Assembly: GCF_026676115.1 (NCBI RefSeq)
Contig: NZ_JAPONB010000001.1
Coordinates: 620,001 to 684,000, forward strand
Direction: 5' to 3'
Length of the DNA: 64,000 nt
Source of the DNA: Salinimicrobium sp. TH3
GTDB lineage: Bacteria; Bacteroidota; Bacteroidia; Flavobacteriales; Flavobacteriaceae
Positions 33,130 through 43,066 of the stretch are shown piece by piece (position 1 is the first letter of the stretch; each line of letters starts with the position of its first letter). Below the pieces are notes generated by a model. That model saw nothing but the letters and a program-made list of their open reading frames with translations. It was not told the origin of the DNA and ran no database searches. Both the position numbers and the translations under genes were made by a program.

Positions 33130-36100
33130 ATGAAAATTAAACTACTATTGACATTTCTGGCTCTCCTGTTGTATGGAATAGGATATGCGCAGCAACCTAA
33201 AACTATTACGGGTACTGTTATTGGTCCCGATGATATGCCTTTACCGGGCGCGGAGGTAAAAGTAGTCGGAAAGAACATTTTTGATATTACCGACTTTGAT
33301 GGAAATTTCACTCTGGAAGGAGTGGTTGAAGGTGATACATTCAGGATCACCTTTCTTGGCTTCGAGCCGCAGGAGTTACCTGTGTTGGGAGCCAATGATT
33401 ATCAGATAACCCTTATGGAGAGTGCGGCCGCACTGGATGAAGTAGTTGTGGTGGGATATGGTACTCAAAGAAAAGCTGATCTTACTGGTTCTATTGTCAC
33501 CATTGAGTCCGAAGAAATTGAAAAAACACCTACTTCCAATGTTATGCAGTCTTTGCAAGGGAAAGTGGCAGGAGTGCAAATCACTTCTATTGGTTCTCCC
33601 GGGGATTCCCCGAACGTAAGGGTAAGAGGTTTGGGAACTTACACCAGTGGTACGAACGTTTTGTATGTAGTAGATGGAGCATTGTATGATAACATTGACT
33701 TCCTTAGCACCAAGGACATTAAGACAATAAACGTTCTAAAAGATGCATCCTCATCTGCTATTTATGGGGTTAGGGCTGCAAATGGGGTTATTATAATAGA
33801 GACAAAATCTGGACGACTTAACCAGAAGCCGCAGTTTGAATATGACGGCTATACCGGGGTACAACGAGCTCAGGATATCGTGAAAATGGCGAATGCAGAG
33901 CAGTTTACGACAATGGCTTTCGAATCGGGTTCCCAGGCCGATATTCAATTTGTGATGAATGCCATGCAACGTTTCGGCCGAAGCCGTATTAATCCTAATA
34001 TTCCAGATGTGAATACCGACTGGTATGAAGAGATCTTGAGAGATGGGATTATTCAAAGCCATAGTATAGGTGTTTCAGGAGGGGGAGATAATGTCACCTA
34101 TTCCATAGGAACTAACTATTTTTCACAGGAAGGTATCCTGGACATGAAGAATGAGTATGAAAGGTTTAACATTCGGTCTAAAATGGATGTGGATATCACC
34201 GACAGGTTTAAAACTGGAGTGAATCTCGTATTTAGTAACGCTACTAAATATGAACCCGAAAATGCAGCCTGGTTCAATGCATACTTTGCTGTCCCTATTC
34301 TTCCTGTTATAGATCCATTAAACACTGCAGCTGAACCAATACGGTATGCTAATGCAAAATCCCTGGGTTACAGAAACAGTCAAAACCCATTTCCTGTCAT
34401 GGATTTTAATGAGAACAGGATTAAAATTAGAAAGTTGTTGGCTACGATTGATTTCCAATATGATATCATAGAAGATAAGCTTGATTTCAAGACCACCTAT
34501 AGCCATAACCTAACTGCCCTGGAAGAACGATATGTGAGTTTACCTTACAATCTTGGTTTTAATACCGAGATACAGTCTTCCATTCGAAGAGAAAATAACA
34601 CCTTCTCAAAACAATACTGGGATAATGTGTTAACATATCAGGACCAGATTGGCGATCATAAATTTACTGTAATGGCAGGTACCTCATTTAGAGATGAAGC
34701 TTCAAATGAATTTGAAGCTACCGGAAGAAATATTGCCGGGATAAGGTTCGAGTCGAGCTGGTATCTGGATTTTGCCGATCCGGAATCCTTTAACGACAAC
34801 GTGAGTGAAATTGGTAGAAGATATTATGGGATGTCCTACTTCGGAAGGATCTCCTATAATTATCTGGACAGATATTTGGTCTATGGGACTTTTAGGGCAG
34901 ACGGTTCTTCGAAATTTACTCTTGATCCCTGGGGTTATTTCCCATCAGTCGGACTTGGATGGGTAATTTCAGAAGAAATTTTTATGGATGATGTAGGAGT
35001 TATTGACTTTCTGAAATTTAGAGCTGCCTGGGGTAAATTAGGTAATGATAATGTTGCAGCCAGTGCAGGGTCAAATACCATTACAGTTATCACTGTTCCT
35101 TTTGGAGAACAACAGCGAACAGGAATTACTTCTTCAAGTGTTTTTTCTAATAATACCTGGGAGGTAATAGAAGAATTTAACTTTGGTATGGACCTGGAAC
35201 TTCTTGAAAATCGTCTTTCTATTACTGCAGATTATTACATTAGGGATACAGAAGATGCGATCTTGCCCGTATATATTCCTATTGTGGATCGCAGTGTGGA
35301 CAGAAATTCAGGAGTTATTCGTAACAAAGGATTTGAATTCAGTGGAAACTACTTCGGGAATATTGGCAAAGATTTCGAATTTTCTATAGGTGCAAACTTT
35401 ACCACGCTCAAAAATGAAGCCATTGAAATTGAGGATGAGCGGGGTTACCTTGATGCCGGTTCGGCTGAATTTAGGCAAAGAACTATTGAAGGAGGTCCTT
35501 TGTTTGGATTTTATGGCTATGAGAGAGTGGGGGTTTACCAGAACCAGGCAGAAATCGAAGCAGATCCTATTGCTGTAGCAAACAATTTGGTGCCGGGAGA
35601 TCTTATTTACCGGGATCAAAACGGTGATGGGGAAATTAACGATGAAGACAGGGTAATTCTGGGATCGTTTCTACCCGATTTTACCTATGGAGGAAATATT
35701 TCCATGAACTTTAAAGATTTTGATTTTTCCATGAATTTTTACGGGCAGGCAGGTAATAAGATCTTAAACAGAAGAAGGGGAGAGATCATATTTACCAATG
35801 ACACCAACATGGATGCAGATTTGGCTATTAACAGATGGCATGGTGAAGGAACAAGTAATATCTACCCTTCCTCTGCAGGAATGCGTAAAGCATGGAACCA
35901 GCGCCTTAGTGACTTTTGGGTTGAGGATGGGGATTTCTTCAGAATACAGAATATTCAGGTTGGATACACTGTAGAACAAGAGGATTTTCCTTTAACAAGA
36001 ATATATTTTACTGCAGAGAGACCTTTTTCTTTCTTTGATTATAATGGTTTTACTCCCGAAGTTTCCGATGGAGTAGACAGGCAGACTTATCCAATACCTT

Positions 36101-36135
36101 CTATTTACACAGTAGGAGTTAATGTGAAATTTTAA
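33130..36135 (+). CDS. susC: SusC/RagA-type TonB-linked outer-membrane transporter
   Basis: This 1001-residue protein has a signal peptide (1-20). A carboxypeptidase-D-like domain follows (about 25-105, ITGTVIGPDDMPLPGAEV), then the SusC signature DEVVVVGYGTQ, a plug domain (about 110-230, LYVVDGALYD, DASSSAIYGVRAANGVI) and a 22-strand barrel ending in Phe. There is no STN domain, so signalling through a FecIR-type sigma factor is not expected. It imports oligosaccharides with the SusD partner encoded 12 bases downstream. It is first in the PUL, behind the sensor-regulator. Confidence 0.96.
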   Translation: MKIKLLLTFLALLLYGIGYAQQPKTITGTVIGPDDMPLPGAEVKVVGKNIFDITDFDGNFTLEGVVEGDTFRITFLGFEPQELPVLGANDYQITLMESAAALDEVVVVGYGTQRKADLTGSIVTIESEEIEKTPTSNVMQSLQGKVAGVQITSIGSPGDSPNVRVRGLGTYTSGTNVLYVVDGALYDNIDFLSTKDIKTINVLKDASSSAIYGVRAANGVIIIETKSGRLNQKPQFEYDGYTGVQRAQDIVKMANAEQFTTMAFESGSQADIQFVMNAMQRFGRSRINPNIPDVNTDWYEEILRDGIIQSHSIGVSGGGDNVTYSIGTNYFSQEGILDMKNEYERFNIRSKMDVDITDRFKTGVNLVFSNATKYEPENAAWFNAYFAVPILPVIDPLNTAAEPIRYANAKSLGYRNSQNPFPVMDFNENRIKIRKLLATIDFQYDIIEDKLDFKTTYSHNLTALEERYVSLPYNLGFNTEIQSSIRRENNTFSKQYWDNVLTYQDQIGDHKFTVMAGTSFRDEASNEFEATGRNIAGIRFESSWYLDFADPESFNDNVSEIGRRYYGMSYFGRISYNYLDRYLVYGTFRADGSSKFTLDPWGYFPSVGLGWVISEEIFMDDVGVIDFLKFRAAWGKLGNDNVAASAGSNTITVITVPFGEQQRTGITSSSVFSNNTWEVIEEFNFGMDLELLENRLSITADYYIRDTEDAILPVYIPIVDRSVDRNSGVIRNKGFEFSGNYFGNIGKDFEFSIGANFTTLKNEAIEIEDERGYLDAGSAEFRQRTIEGGPLFGFYGYERVGVYQNQAEIEADPIAVANNLVPGDLIYRDQNGDGEINDEDRVILGSFLPDFTYGGNISMNFKDFDFSMNFYGQAGNKILNRRRGEIIFTNDTNMDADLAINRWHGEGTSNIYPSSAGMRKAWNQRLSDFWVEDGDFFRIQNIQVGYTVEQEDFPLTRIYFTAERPFSFFDYNGFTPEVSDGVDRQTYPIPSIYTVGVNVKF

Positions 36136-36147
36136 TTTACGTACCAA

Positions 36148-37725
36148 ATGAAAAATTCAAAAAATATATTTATCCGTCTCTCTGCACTGGCTTTTGCTTT
36201 AGTAATTAGCTCGTGTTCCGACAAGCTGGACACTCAGGAGGGGCAACTTAATACTGGGGACATCGATTATACCGATGCCAGCCAGATGGTAGAACCATTA
36301 ATTGGGGCCTATTATGAAATAGCAGACATGGGCTGGGAAGAGCCTTTACTCCTGGGAGTACGCGGGGATGACGTGAATTCCGGAGGTCTTGGTGACCAAC
36401 CACTCTATACAGAGACCGATCTTTTCAATTACAATAAAGATTTCTGGATGTATAATCAGGTATGGAATTCGCATTATAACGATATTATAAATATGAATAC
36501 AGCCATTGAACAGATCGAGAATTTTATGGAATTTGCCAGTGAAGCTGATTTTGCCCGCGGTGAGCAGTACATTGCTGAAATGAAGGTCTTAAGAGCCTGG
36601 CTTCATTTAAACCTGGCGAGAACGTGGGAGGATATTTTTATAATAACTTCAAGTCAACCCGAAGCCGAATTGGAGCAGGGAGTAGCTACTAAAGAGGAGG
36701 TCATGCAGTTTATAAGTGATCAAATGGATGAGGCTATTCCTAACCTACCCGATATGAGACCAAATCAACGCACAGATCTCCCCGGGGCAGTTACCCGGTA
36801 CACTGCTTATGCAATTAAAGCATTGGCACAGCAGGAGCTTCAAAATTACCAGGGAGTGGCAGATGCTACTGGAGCAATTATTAGTTCCGGGCTTTTCTCT
36901 CTTTATCCGGATTTTTATCAACTCTTTAAAAAGCCGGGAGAATTAAGTAACGAAAGCCTTCTTGAACTACAGTATACAGACTATGGTACGGCATCTGGAG
37001 GAGAGTTTTATCACCTTTATGCGCCATTTGGACCACAAAATTGGGAGCCTGCAAGGGAAAATGCCTCAGCGGGATGGGGGTTTTATGAGCCAAGCACTAA
37101 GTTTATAGGATTTATGCTTGACAGAAATGAAACTGTTCGACTGGAAACCAGTGTTTTATTTACCCCCGATGGGATAGAAGAACTAAGGGCAGAGGGTTAT
37201 ACCATCCCTTCTTTTGTAAATAATGTTACTCCTTCCGATGATGTGATCAACAATTATGTGAGGGCAGATTTTGCGAGTGGAAAACATTATTTACCCTCCA
37301 TACAACTCACTGACGGACGTAATAATTACGGTGCCGGGAAAAACTTCATAGTAATAAGGTACGCCGAAATCCTGCTCATGTATGCCGAAGCAGTGACAAG
37401 AGGGGCCAGTGCTACTGCAATACCTGCAGATGAAGCGGTAAATTTGGTAAGAGAGCGTGCAGACATGCCGCCACTTTCAGGAGTGACCACACAGGATGTC
37501 CTTGATGAAAAATTTGCTGAACTGGCAATGGAGTGGGGAATTCGTTACTACGACATGATTCGGGTAGACAACTATAATGAACTCAGCTATGACGGCAGGA
37601 CTTTCTCTGCCAGTGATGAGTACCTGCCTTATCCACAAGCCCAGGTGGATGCTTTGCCTCTTGAAGCTACAGCAGTAGATAGAAATACTGCCATGAATGA
37701 TGTATTGTCCATTTTAAATAAGTAA
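36148..37725 (+). CDS. susD: SusD/RagB-type surface glycan-binding lipoprotein
   Basis: This 525-residue lipoprotein has the lipobox LVISSC (Cys23). It has the helical TPR-like SusD fold, with an early WNSHYNDIINMNTAIE segment, EMKVLRAWLHLNLARTW, and late RYAEILLMYAEAV and LDEKFAELAMEWGIRYYDMIR. It forms the lid of the SusC barrel and presents the oligosaccharide. The tight spacing to susC and to the LamG gene (2 bases) shows one transcript. Confidence 0.96.
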   Translation: MKNSKNIFIRLSALAFALVISSCSDKLDTQEGQLNTGDIDYTDASQMVEPLIGAYYEIADMGWEEPLLLGVRGDDVNSGGLGDQPLYTETDLFNYNKDFWMYNQVWNSHYNDIINMNTAIEQIENFMEFASEADFARGEQYIAEMKVLRAWLHLNLARTWEDIFIITSSQPEAELEQGVATKEEVMQFISDQMDEAIPNLPDMRPNQRTDLPGAVTRYTAYAIKALAQQELQNYQGVADATGAIISSGLFSLYPDFYQLFKKPGELSNESLLELQYTDYGTASGGEFYHLYAPFGPQNWEPARENASAGWGFYEPSTKFIGFMLDRNETVRLETSVLFTPDGIEELRAEGYTIPSFVNNVTPSDDVINNYVRADFASGKHYLPSIQLTDGRNNYGAGKNFIVIRYAEILLMYAEAVTRGASATAIPADEAVNLVRERADMPPLSGVTTQDVLDEKFAELAMEWGIRYYDMIRVDNYNELSYDGRTFSASDEYLPYPQAQVDALPLEATAVDRNTAMNDVLSILNK

Positions 37726-37727
37726 AA

Positions 37728-39443
37728 ATGAAAAATATTAATATCAAAATTTTAGGCATCCTCACCTTTCTGTTTATTTTGGCAGGTTGTGAGCGTGAAG
37801 GAATTGATCCTATAACAAATGTAGAGCCCGGGCAGGATGAAGGAGCTCCGGAAATCAATATAAAATACCCTCAACAGGGCACTGTGATCAAGGAAGTCTC
37901 AGAATTTTCTGATATCACTATTGATCTTGAGGTGGAAGACGATATTGAGCTACAGGAGATCGTCGTGCTTATGGATGGAGAAGTGGTAGCCACCTTTACC
38001 GAATTCACCGATTACCGTATAGCTCTTAAAACTGTCAATGTTGAAGGCTTAGCTATGGGTGAGCATACTGTTACTGTAAGGGCAACAGATATGGAAGGTA
38101 AAGAGACCGTTAAAACTACAACCTTCAGCAAAGAACCTCCATATACTCCAGTTTTTGAAAATGAGATCTTCTATATGCCTTTTGATAAAGATTTTATGGA
38201 ACTCATTGGGCTGCAAACTCCCGAACAAATTGGGAATCCCGGTTTTTCAGATGATGCTAAAGAGGGAACAGGAGCTTATAAGGGAGCTGCAGATTCTTAT
38301 CTAAGCATTCCTTTGCCTGAATTAGGAGATGAATTTAGTATCGCCTTCTGGTATAAATTAGATCCAAGTGTGGAGAGAGCCGGAATATTGACAGCGACAG
38401 ATGATGCTGATCTCAATCAGGGATTCAGATTGTTTAGAGAATCTCAGGGTAACCAGGATACTCAAACTATTAAACTTAATATGGGAATTGGTGAAGACAC
38501 TGCCTGGAATGATGGAGGCAAAATTTCTAGTGTAGAACCGGAATGGACCCATATTACATTTACTGTGTCTCCCACAGGAACAGCCATCTATTTTAACGGA
38601 GTTTTAGAAAGAGCTACGGTGCTCAACAATGTGACGATAGACTGGACAGGCGTTGAAAATTTGGTAATAGGCTCAGGCTTGAATTTTAATGGTTGGGGTC
38701 ACAACTCCGATCCAAGTTTAATAGATGAACTACGGATTTTTGATGCAGCTTTAACCGCAGAGGAGGTCAATACCATGGTCAATCCTCCTTCTGAAGATAT
38801 TTCTCTTCACCTGCCTTTTGACGGAAATTTTAACGAACAAGTTACAGGCCGCAGCATTAATGTTGTAGGATCGCCTGGATTTACCGAGGATGCTAAAGTA
38901 GGAAGTAATGCTTATGCCGGGGCAGAAGGGGCTTATTTAACCTTCCCTTCTCAAAATCTGTTAAGCGAAGAGTTTAGTGCCACATTTTGGTATAAAGTTG
39001 ACTCAAGTCCAGACCGGGCGGGTATTATTTCCATTAGTGCTGTAAATCCAGATGGTGCCAATAAAAACAATTTGACCAAAGGCTTCCAGTTATTTAGAGA
39101 AGGAAGTGCCGACAGCCAACGTATAAAGGCGAGCATTGGAACCGGAGCAAGTAATAGCTGGAATGATGGCGGATTGATCGATGCTACTGCCGGCGAATGG
39201 GTGCATATAGGTTTTGTCATTACTGAAAATAAAAGCAGGATATATATCAATGGTGAACTGGCCACCGAAGCTGCTGTACCCGGTGGTGTAGACTGGACCG
39301 GTGCCGATCTTGTTTCTGTAATGTCTGGAGCTCCACGTTTTGTGGAATGGAATCACCTTTCCGATCAAAGTTATATCGACGACCTGCGTTTTTACCGTGT
39401 GGCTTTGACAGAAGAAGAAATAGAAGCGGATATGAATAATTGA
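37728..39443 (+). CDS. Surface lipoprotein with two LamG domains
   Basis: This is a 571-residue lipoprotein (LFILAGC, Cys21). Residues 40-135 are an Ig-like strand-rich domain (LQEIVVLMDGEVVATF). Two LamG/concanavalin-like domains follow, about 148-350 and 358-571. They share FSIAFWYKLD / FSATFWYKVD, RAGI, GFRLFRE / GFQLFRE and the final SLIDELRIFDAALTAEEV / SYIDDLRFYRVALTEEEI, so the second arose by internal duplication. It takes the place of SusE/SusF and probably binds the target glycan at the cell surface. A terminator follows. Confidence 0.88.
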   Translation: MKNINIKILGILTFLFILAGCEREGIDPITNVEPGQDEGAPEINIKYPQQGTVIKEVSEFSDITIDLEVEDDIELQEIVVLMDGEVVATFTEFTDYRIALKTVNVEGLAMGEHTVTVRATDMEGKETVKTTTFSKEPPYTPVFENEIFYMPFDKDFMELIGLQTPEQIGNPGFSDDAKEGTGAYKGAADSYLSIPLPELGDEFSIAFWYKLDPSVERAGILTATDDADLNQGFRLFRESQGNQDTQTIKLNMGIGEDTAWNDGGKISSVEPEWTHITFTVSPTGTAIYFNGVLERATVLNNVTIDWTGVENLVIGSGLNFNGWGHNSDPSLIDELRIFDAALTAEEVNTMVNPPSEDISLHLPFDGNFNEQVTGRSINVVGSPGFTEDAKVGSNAYAGAEGAYLTFPSQNLLSEEFSATFWYKVDSSPDRAGIISISAVNPDGANKNNLTKGFQLFREGSADSQRIKASIGTGASNSWNDGGLIDATAGEWVHIGFVITENKSRIYINGELATEAAVPGGVDWTGADLVSVMSGAPRFVEWNHLSDQSYIDDLRFYRVALTEEEIEADMNN

Positions 39444-39453
39444 TCATAAGCTT

Positions 39454-39494
39454 AAACAGTCCTCGAAAATGACATTTTAGAGGACTGTTTTTTC
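39454..39494 (+). terminator. Terminator after the SusCD-LamG unit (contains the palindrome core)
   Basis: The stem AAACAGTCCTC (39454-39464) / GAGGACTGTTT (39480-39490) is followed by a T run. The loop-proximal part is AAAATGACATTTT, the same core as the dispersed palindromes, so the element doubles as a terminator here. Confidence 0.85.
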
Positions 39495-39519
39495 AAAAAT
39501 TTTTACTAATTCCTATCTC

Positions 39520-40887
39520 ATGAAAAGTCTCTTAAAATACTTTTCCCTCCTTAATATTGTGGTACTTTTTCTGGCTTGTTCAGATGATTCAGGCCCCGGA
39601 TATCAGGAACCCTACATTCCTGATCCCGGAAACGGAGAGGAACCGGCACCCCAACTTTCAGATGAAGAACTCCTGGACCTGGTGCAGGAACAGACTTTTC
39701 AATATTTCTGGGATTTTGCCGAACCAAATTCCGGTATGGCCAGAGAACGGTCTCAGGACGATGCCTATGGAGGGCTGTCTCCAAGATTAGTAACCACAGG
39801 AGGTACTGGTCTTGGCCTGGCTTCCTTTCCCGCTGCAGTTGAAAGAGGCTGGATCAGTAGAAATGATGCGGTTCAAAGATTGGATAAGATTCTCAACTTT
39901 CTAGAAGATGTGCCCACGTACCACGGAGTTTTTTCTCACTGGTACAATGGTGAGACTGCTCAAACTATTGCCTTTAGCACCATGGATGATGGAGGAGACC
40001 TGGTAGAAACTGCTTTGCTAATGCAGGGGCTATTGATCAACAGGCAATACTTTTCAGGAGATGGGGAAGAAGAAACTGCCATCAGGGAAAGAATAAGCGA
40101 TTTATGGGAAGCGGTGGAATGGTCGTGGTATACAAATGGTCAAAATGTGCTTTACTGGCATTGGTCCCCCACATACAATTTTCAAATGAACCTGCCTGTC
40201 AAAGGCTGGAATGAAGCCCTTATTGTCTATGTTTTGGCGGCTTCTTCGCCAACTTATCCTATTGAAAAAGGAGTATATGATGCAGGCTGGGCTTCAAACG
40301 GAAGTATGGTCACCAACAGGAACCATTACAATATACAAATGCCACTCGGTCCGTCCTACGGAGGTCCTCTCTTCTTTGCACATTATTCCTTTTTAGGACT
40401 TGATCCTAACGGACTTCAGGATCAATATGCCAATTACCGGGAACAGAACGAAGCACATGCATTGATCCATTATAATTACGCCCTCGCTAATCCTAAGAAC
40501 TTCGAAGGCTATGGTGAAAATGCCTGGGGGCTTACTGCAAGTGACAGCTATGAAGGCTATTCGGCTCACAGTCCTACCAATGACCTGGGGGTCATAGCAC
40601 CTACGGCAGCACTCTCATCCTTTCCTTACACTCCCCAGGAGTCCATGCAGGCACTTCGCTACTATTATGAAGAATTGGGAGATGAACTGTGGGGGCCTTA
40701 TGGATTCTATGATGCTTTTTCTGAAGAAAGGAATTGGTTTGCCGATGGATATTTAGCCATTGATCAGGGGCCCATCATTGGAATGATCGAGAATTACAGG
40801 ACCGGTTTGCTTTGGGACCTGTTTATGAGCAATGAGGAAGTTTTGACCGGTTTGGAAAAATTAGGATTTAGTTACAGCACCCCATAA
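39520..40887 (+). CDS. GH144-like (glucoamylase-domain) lipoprotein enzyme 1
   Basis: This 455-residue lipoprotein (VLFLAC, Cys20) has an alpha/alpha-barrel domain (about 50-450) of the type called glycoamylase, which contains the GH144 endo-beta-1,2-glucanases. Characteristic stretches are QTFQYFWDFAEPNSGMARER, DGGDLVETALLMQGLL, LYWHWSPTYNF, AENAWGLTASD-like GENAWGLTASD, SAHSPTNDLGVIAPTAA and the C-terminal MIENYRTGLLWDLF. A paralogue follows directly. Endo-acting cleavage of a beta-1,2-glucan or related polymer at the surface or periplasm is the best guess from the family; other specificities exist. Confidence 0.82.
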   Translation: MKSLLKYFSLLNIVVLFLACSDDSGPGYQEPYIPDPGNGEEPAPQLSDEELLDLVQEQTFQYFWDFAEPNSGMARERSQDDAYGGLSPRLVTTGGTGLGLASFPAAVERGWISRNDAVQRLDKILNFLEDVPTYHGVFSHWYNGETAQTIAFSTMDDGGDLVETALLMQGLLINRQYFSGDGEEETAIRERISDLWEAVEWSWYTNGQNVLYWHWSPTYNFQMNLPVKGWNEALIVYVLAASSPTYPIEKGVYDAGWASNGSMVTNRNHYNIQMPLGPSYGGPLFFAHYSFLGLDPNGLQDQYANYREQNEAHALIHYNYALANPKNFEGYGENAWGLTASDSYEGYSAHSPTNDLGVIAPTAALSSFPYTPQESMQALRYYYEELGDELWGPYGFYDAFSEERNWFADGYLAIDQGPIIGMIENYRTGLLWDLFMSNEEVLTGLEKLGFSYSTP

Positions 40888-40899
40888 AGAACGTAAAAC

Positions 40900-42276
40900 A
40901 TGAAACTTATATACCGAGCTCTTTTTTTCTTTGTTCCATTGCTTCTCGGTAGTTGCAAGAATTCTGAAGAGACGGCCCAGATCCTTACGCAGGAACCGGA
41001 ACTTACCCAGACTCTCAGCGATGATGAACTGCTGGGCCTGGTTCAGAAGCAAACCCTGAAATATTTCTGGGACTATGCCGAACCTAATTCGGGTATGGCC
41101 CGGGAGCGATTTCACCCGGATGGAGATTATCCAAAGAACGATGCTCATGTAGTAACTACCGGAGGTACCGGCTTTGGCCTGATGTCAATTGTGGTGGGAA
41201 TCGAAAGAGAATTTATTCCGCGGGATTCGGCTGTTGTAAGGCTAAACAAGATAGCAGATTTTCTTGCCGGCACTACTCGTTTCCATGGTGCCTGGCCCCA
41301 CTGGATCAATGGCGAGACAGGAGAAACGCAGGCCTTCAGTTCAAAGGACAACGGCGGAGACCTGGTGGAGACTTCTTTCTTAGCTCAGGGATTCCTGGTG
41401 GTGAGGGAATACCTAAAAAATGGAAATCCAGAAGAACAGGCCGTGGCTCAAAAATATGATGAGCTGTGGAAAGGCATTGAATGGAACTGGTATACCAACA
41501 ATAAAAATGGACTTTTTTGGCACTGGTCGCCCAATTATCAATGGGAAATGAACTTTATGATCCAGGGCTATAATGAGTGCCTCATTACCTACGTGATGGC
41601 CGCAGCCTCCCCAGATCATGCCATTGAGCCCGAAGTTTACCATGAAGGATGGGCAAGAAGCGGGAATATCAAATCCTATGGGGAATCTTATGATCTCCCG
41701 CTTATCCTTAAGCACAACACCAGGGGAAATAAAGGAGGTCCGTTGTTCTGGGCGCATTATTCTTATTTAGGTCTCAATCCGAAAGGCCTCGTGGATGAAT
41801 ATGCTAACTATTGGGATCTTAATCGCAATCACTCCCTTATTAATTACCGCTACTGCCAGGAGAACCCAAAAGACTATGAAACTTATAATGAGAATTCCTG
41901 GGGCTTAACTGCCAGTTATACCCGCCACGAAGATGGAAGTATAGGATATACGGCCCATTCCCCCGATAATGACCGCGGAGTAGTTTCTCCCACTGCTGCA
42001 GTTAGTTCTCTGCCTTATACTCCCGAAGAATCCATGCGCGCCATCCGGCATTTCTATGAAGACCAACACGATTTATTGTGGGGTCCTGCAGGATTTTACG
42101 ATGCCTACAGTCTGGTAGGTGAACCCTGGGTAGCCGATCGTTATCTGGCTATCGACCAGGGACCGCAGGTGGTTATGATAGAAAATTATCGCACCGGTCT
42201 CATCTGGGATCTATTCATGCAGGCACCGGAGGTGAAGAACGGACTTAAAAAACTTGGCTTTACCTATGAAAAATAA
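40900..42276 (+). CDS. GH144-like (glucoamylase-domain) lipoprotein enzyme 2
   Basis: This 458-residue lipoprotein (LLLGSC, Cys19) is collinear with the preceding enzyme. Shared segments include FWDYAEPNSGMARERF, NGGDLVETSFLAQGFLV, LFWHWSPNYQWEMN, YNENSWGLTASY and MIENYRTGLIWDLFM. The pair is a tandem duplication that has clearly diverged, so the two may cut different positions or chain lengths. The gene overlaps the alpha/beta hydrolase gene by 11 bases. Confidence 0.82.
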   Translation: MKLIYRALFFFVPLLLGSCKNSEETAQILTQEPELTQTLSDDELLGLVQKQTLKYFWDYAEPNSGMARERFHPDGDYPKNDAHVVTTGGTGFGLMSIVVGIEREFIPRDSAVVRLNKIADFLAGTTRFHGAWPHWINGETGETQAFSSKDNGGDLVETSFLAQGFLVVREYLKNGNPEEQAVAQKYDELWKGIEWNWYTNNKNGLFWHWSPNYQWEMNFMIQGYNECLITYVMAAASPDHAIEPEVYHEGWARSGNIKSYGESYDLPLILKHNTRGNKGGPLFWAHYSYLGLNPKGLVDEYANYWDLNRNHSLINYRYCQENPKDYETYNENSWGLTASYTRHEDGSIGYTAHSPDNDRGVVSPTAAVSSLPYTPEESMRAIRHFYEDQHDLLWGPAGFYDAYSLVGEPWVADRYLAIDQGPQVVMIENYRTGLIWDLFMQAPEVKNGLKKLGFTYEK

Positions 42277-43066
42277 AATTCTGTTCATATTGGCATTTTT
42301 GACACTCCAGTTTTCTGTGGAAGCACAGGACCGGGAGCTATTCGAACGCGAGAAATTTATTTCTGAAGGAGATACGCTTCGATATCGTATTCTTTATCCG
42401 GAAGGTTTTAAGAAGAACAAAAAGTACCCTCTCATCCTGTTCCTGCATGGAGCGGGAGAAAGGGGCGATGACAATGCTGCACAATTAACCCACGGAAGTG
42501 ATCTTTTCCTGAAGCCGGATGTCAGAAAAAAGTTTCCTGCATTTGTCATTTTTCCACAGGCTCCAAAAGAAGATTATTGGGCTAAAGTGGAAGTGGATAG
42601 AGAAGTAAAGCCGTTTGAATTTAATTTTAAGGAGGAGGAAGGGCCTACAACATCCCTACAGTTGGTCATGGCCCTTCTGAATTCTGTTTCTGCCAAAAAA
42701 TATGTGGATAAAAACCGGATCTATGTGGGCGGCTTATCTATGGGCGGTATGGGTACCTATGAGATCCTTTATCGCCAACCCGAAATGTTCGCGGCCGCTT
42801 TTGCCATTTGCGGCGGAGCAGATCCGGCAATTGTGAAGGAATATCCCGTAGGTTTTCCAATCTGGATCTTCCATGGAGGAAAAGATGACGTTGTTCCTCC
42901 CGCCTGGTCCAAAACTATGGCACGGGAGATCAACTCTCATGGAGGTAATGCCAAATTATCCCTGTACCCAAACGATAACCATAACAGCTGGGATTCAGCC
43001 TTTTCGGAACCTTATCTTTTGCCCTGGTTATGGGCCCAGAGAAAAAATGAACGAAATCATAAATGA
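42266..43066 (+). CDS. Exported alpha/beta hydrolase (prolyl-oligopeptidase-like / esterase)
   Basis: This is a 266-residue protein from the ATG at 42266, which gives the signal peptide MKNKILFILAFLTLQFSVEAQ, split by cleavage after AQ. Upstream extension would need a TTG. It has FLHGAGERGDDN (oxyanion region), the nucleophile elbow GGLSMGGMG, the Asp in FHGGKDDVVPP and the His in NDNHNSWD. This is the family of predicted peptidases/carboxylesterases often found in PULs, so removal of acetyl or other acyl groups from the glycan is likely. It overlaps its neighbours on both sides. Confidence 0.8.
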   Translation: MKNKILFILAFLTLQFSVEAQDRELFEREKFISEGDTLRYRILYPEGFKKNKKYPLILFLHGAGERGDDNAAQLTHGSDLFLKPDVRKKFPAFVIFPQAPKEDYWAKVEVDREVKPFEFNFKEEEGPTTSLQLVMALLNSVSAKKYVDKNRIYVGGLSMGGMGTYEILYRQPEMFAAAFAICGGADPAIVKEYPVGFPIWIFHGGKDDVVPPAWSKTMAREINSHGGNAKLSLYPNDNHNSWDSAFSEPYLLPWLWAQRKNERNHK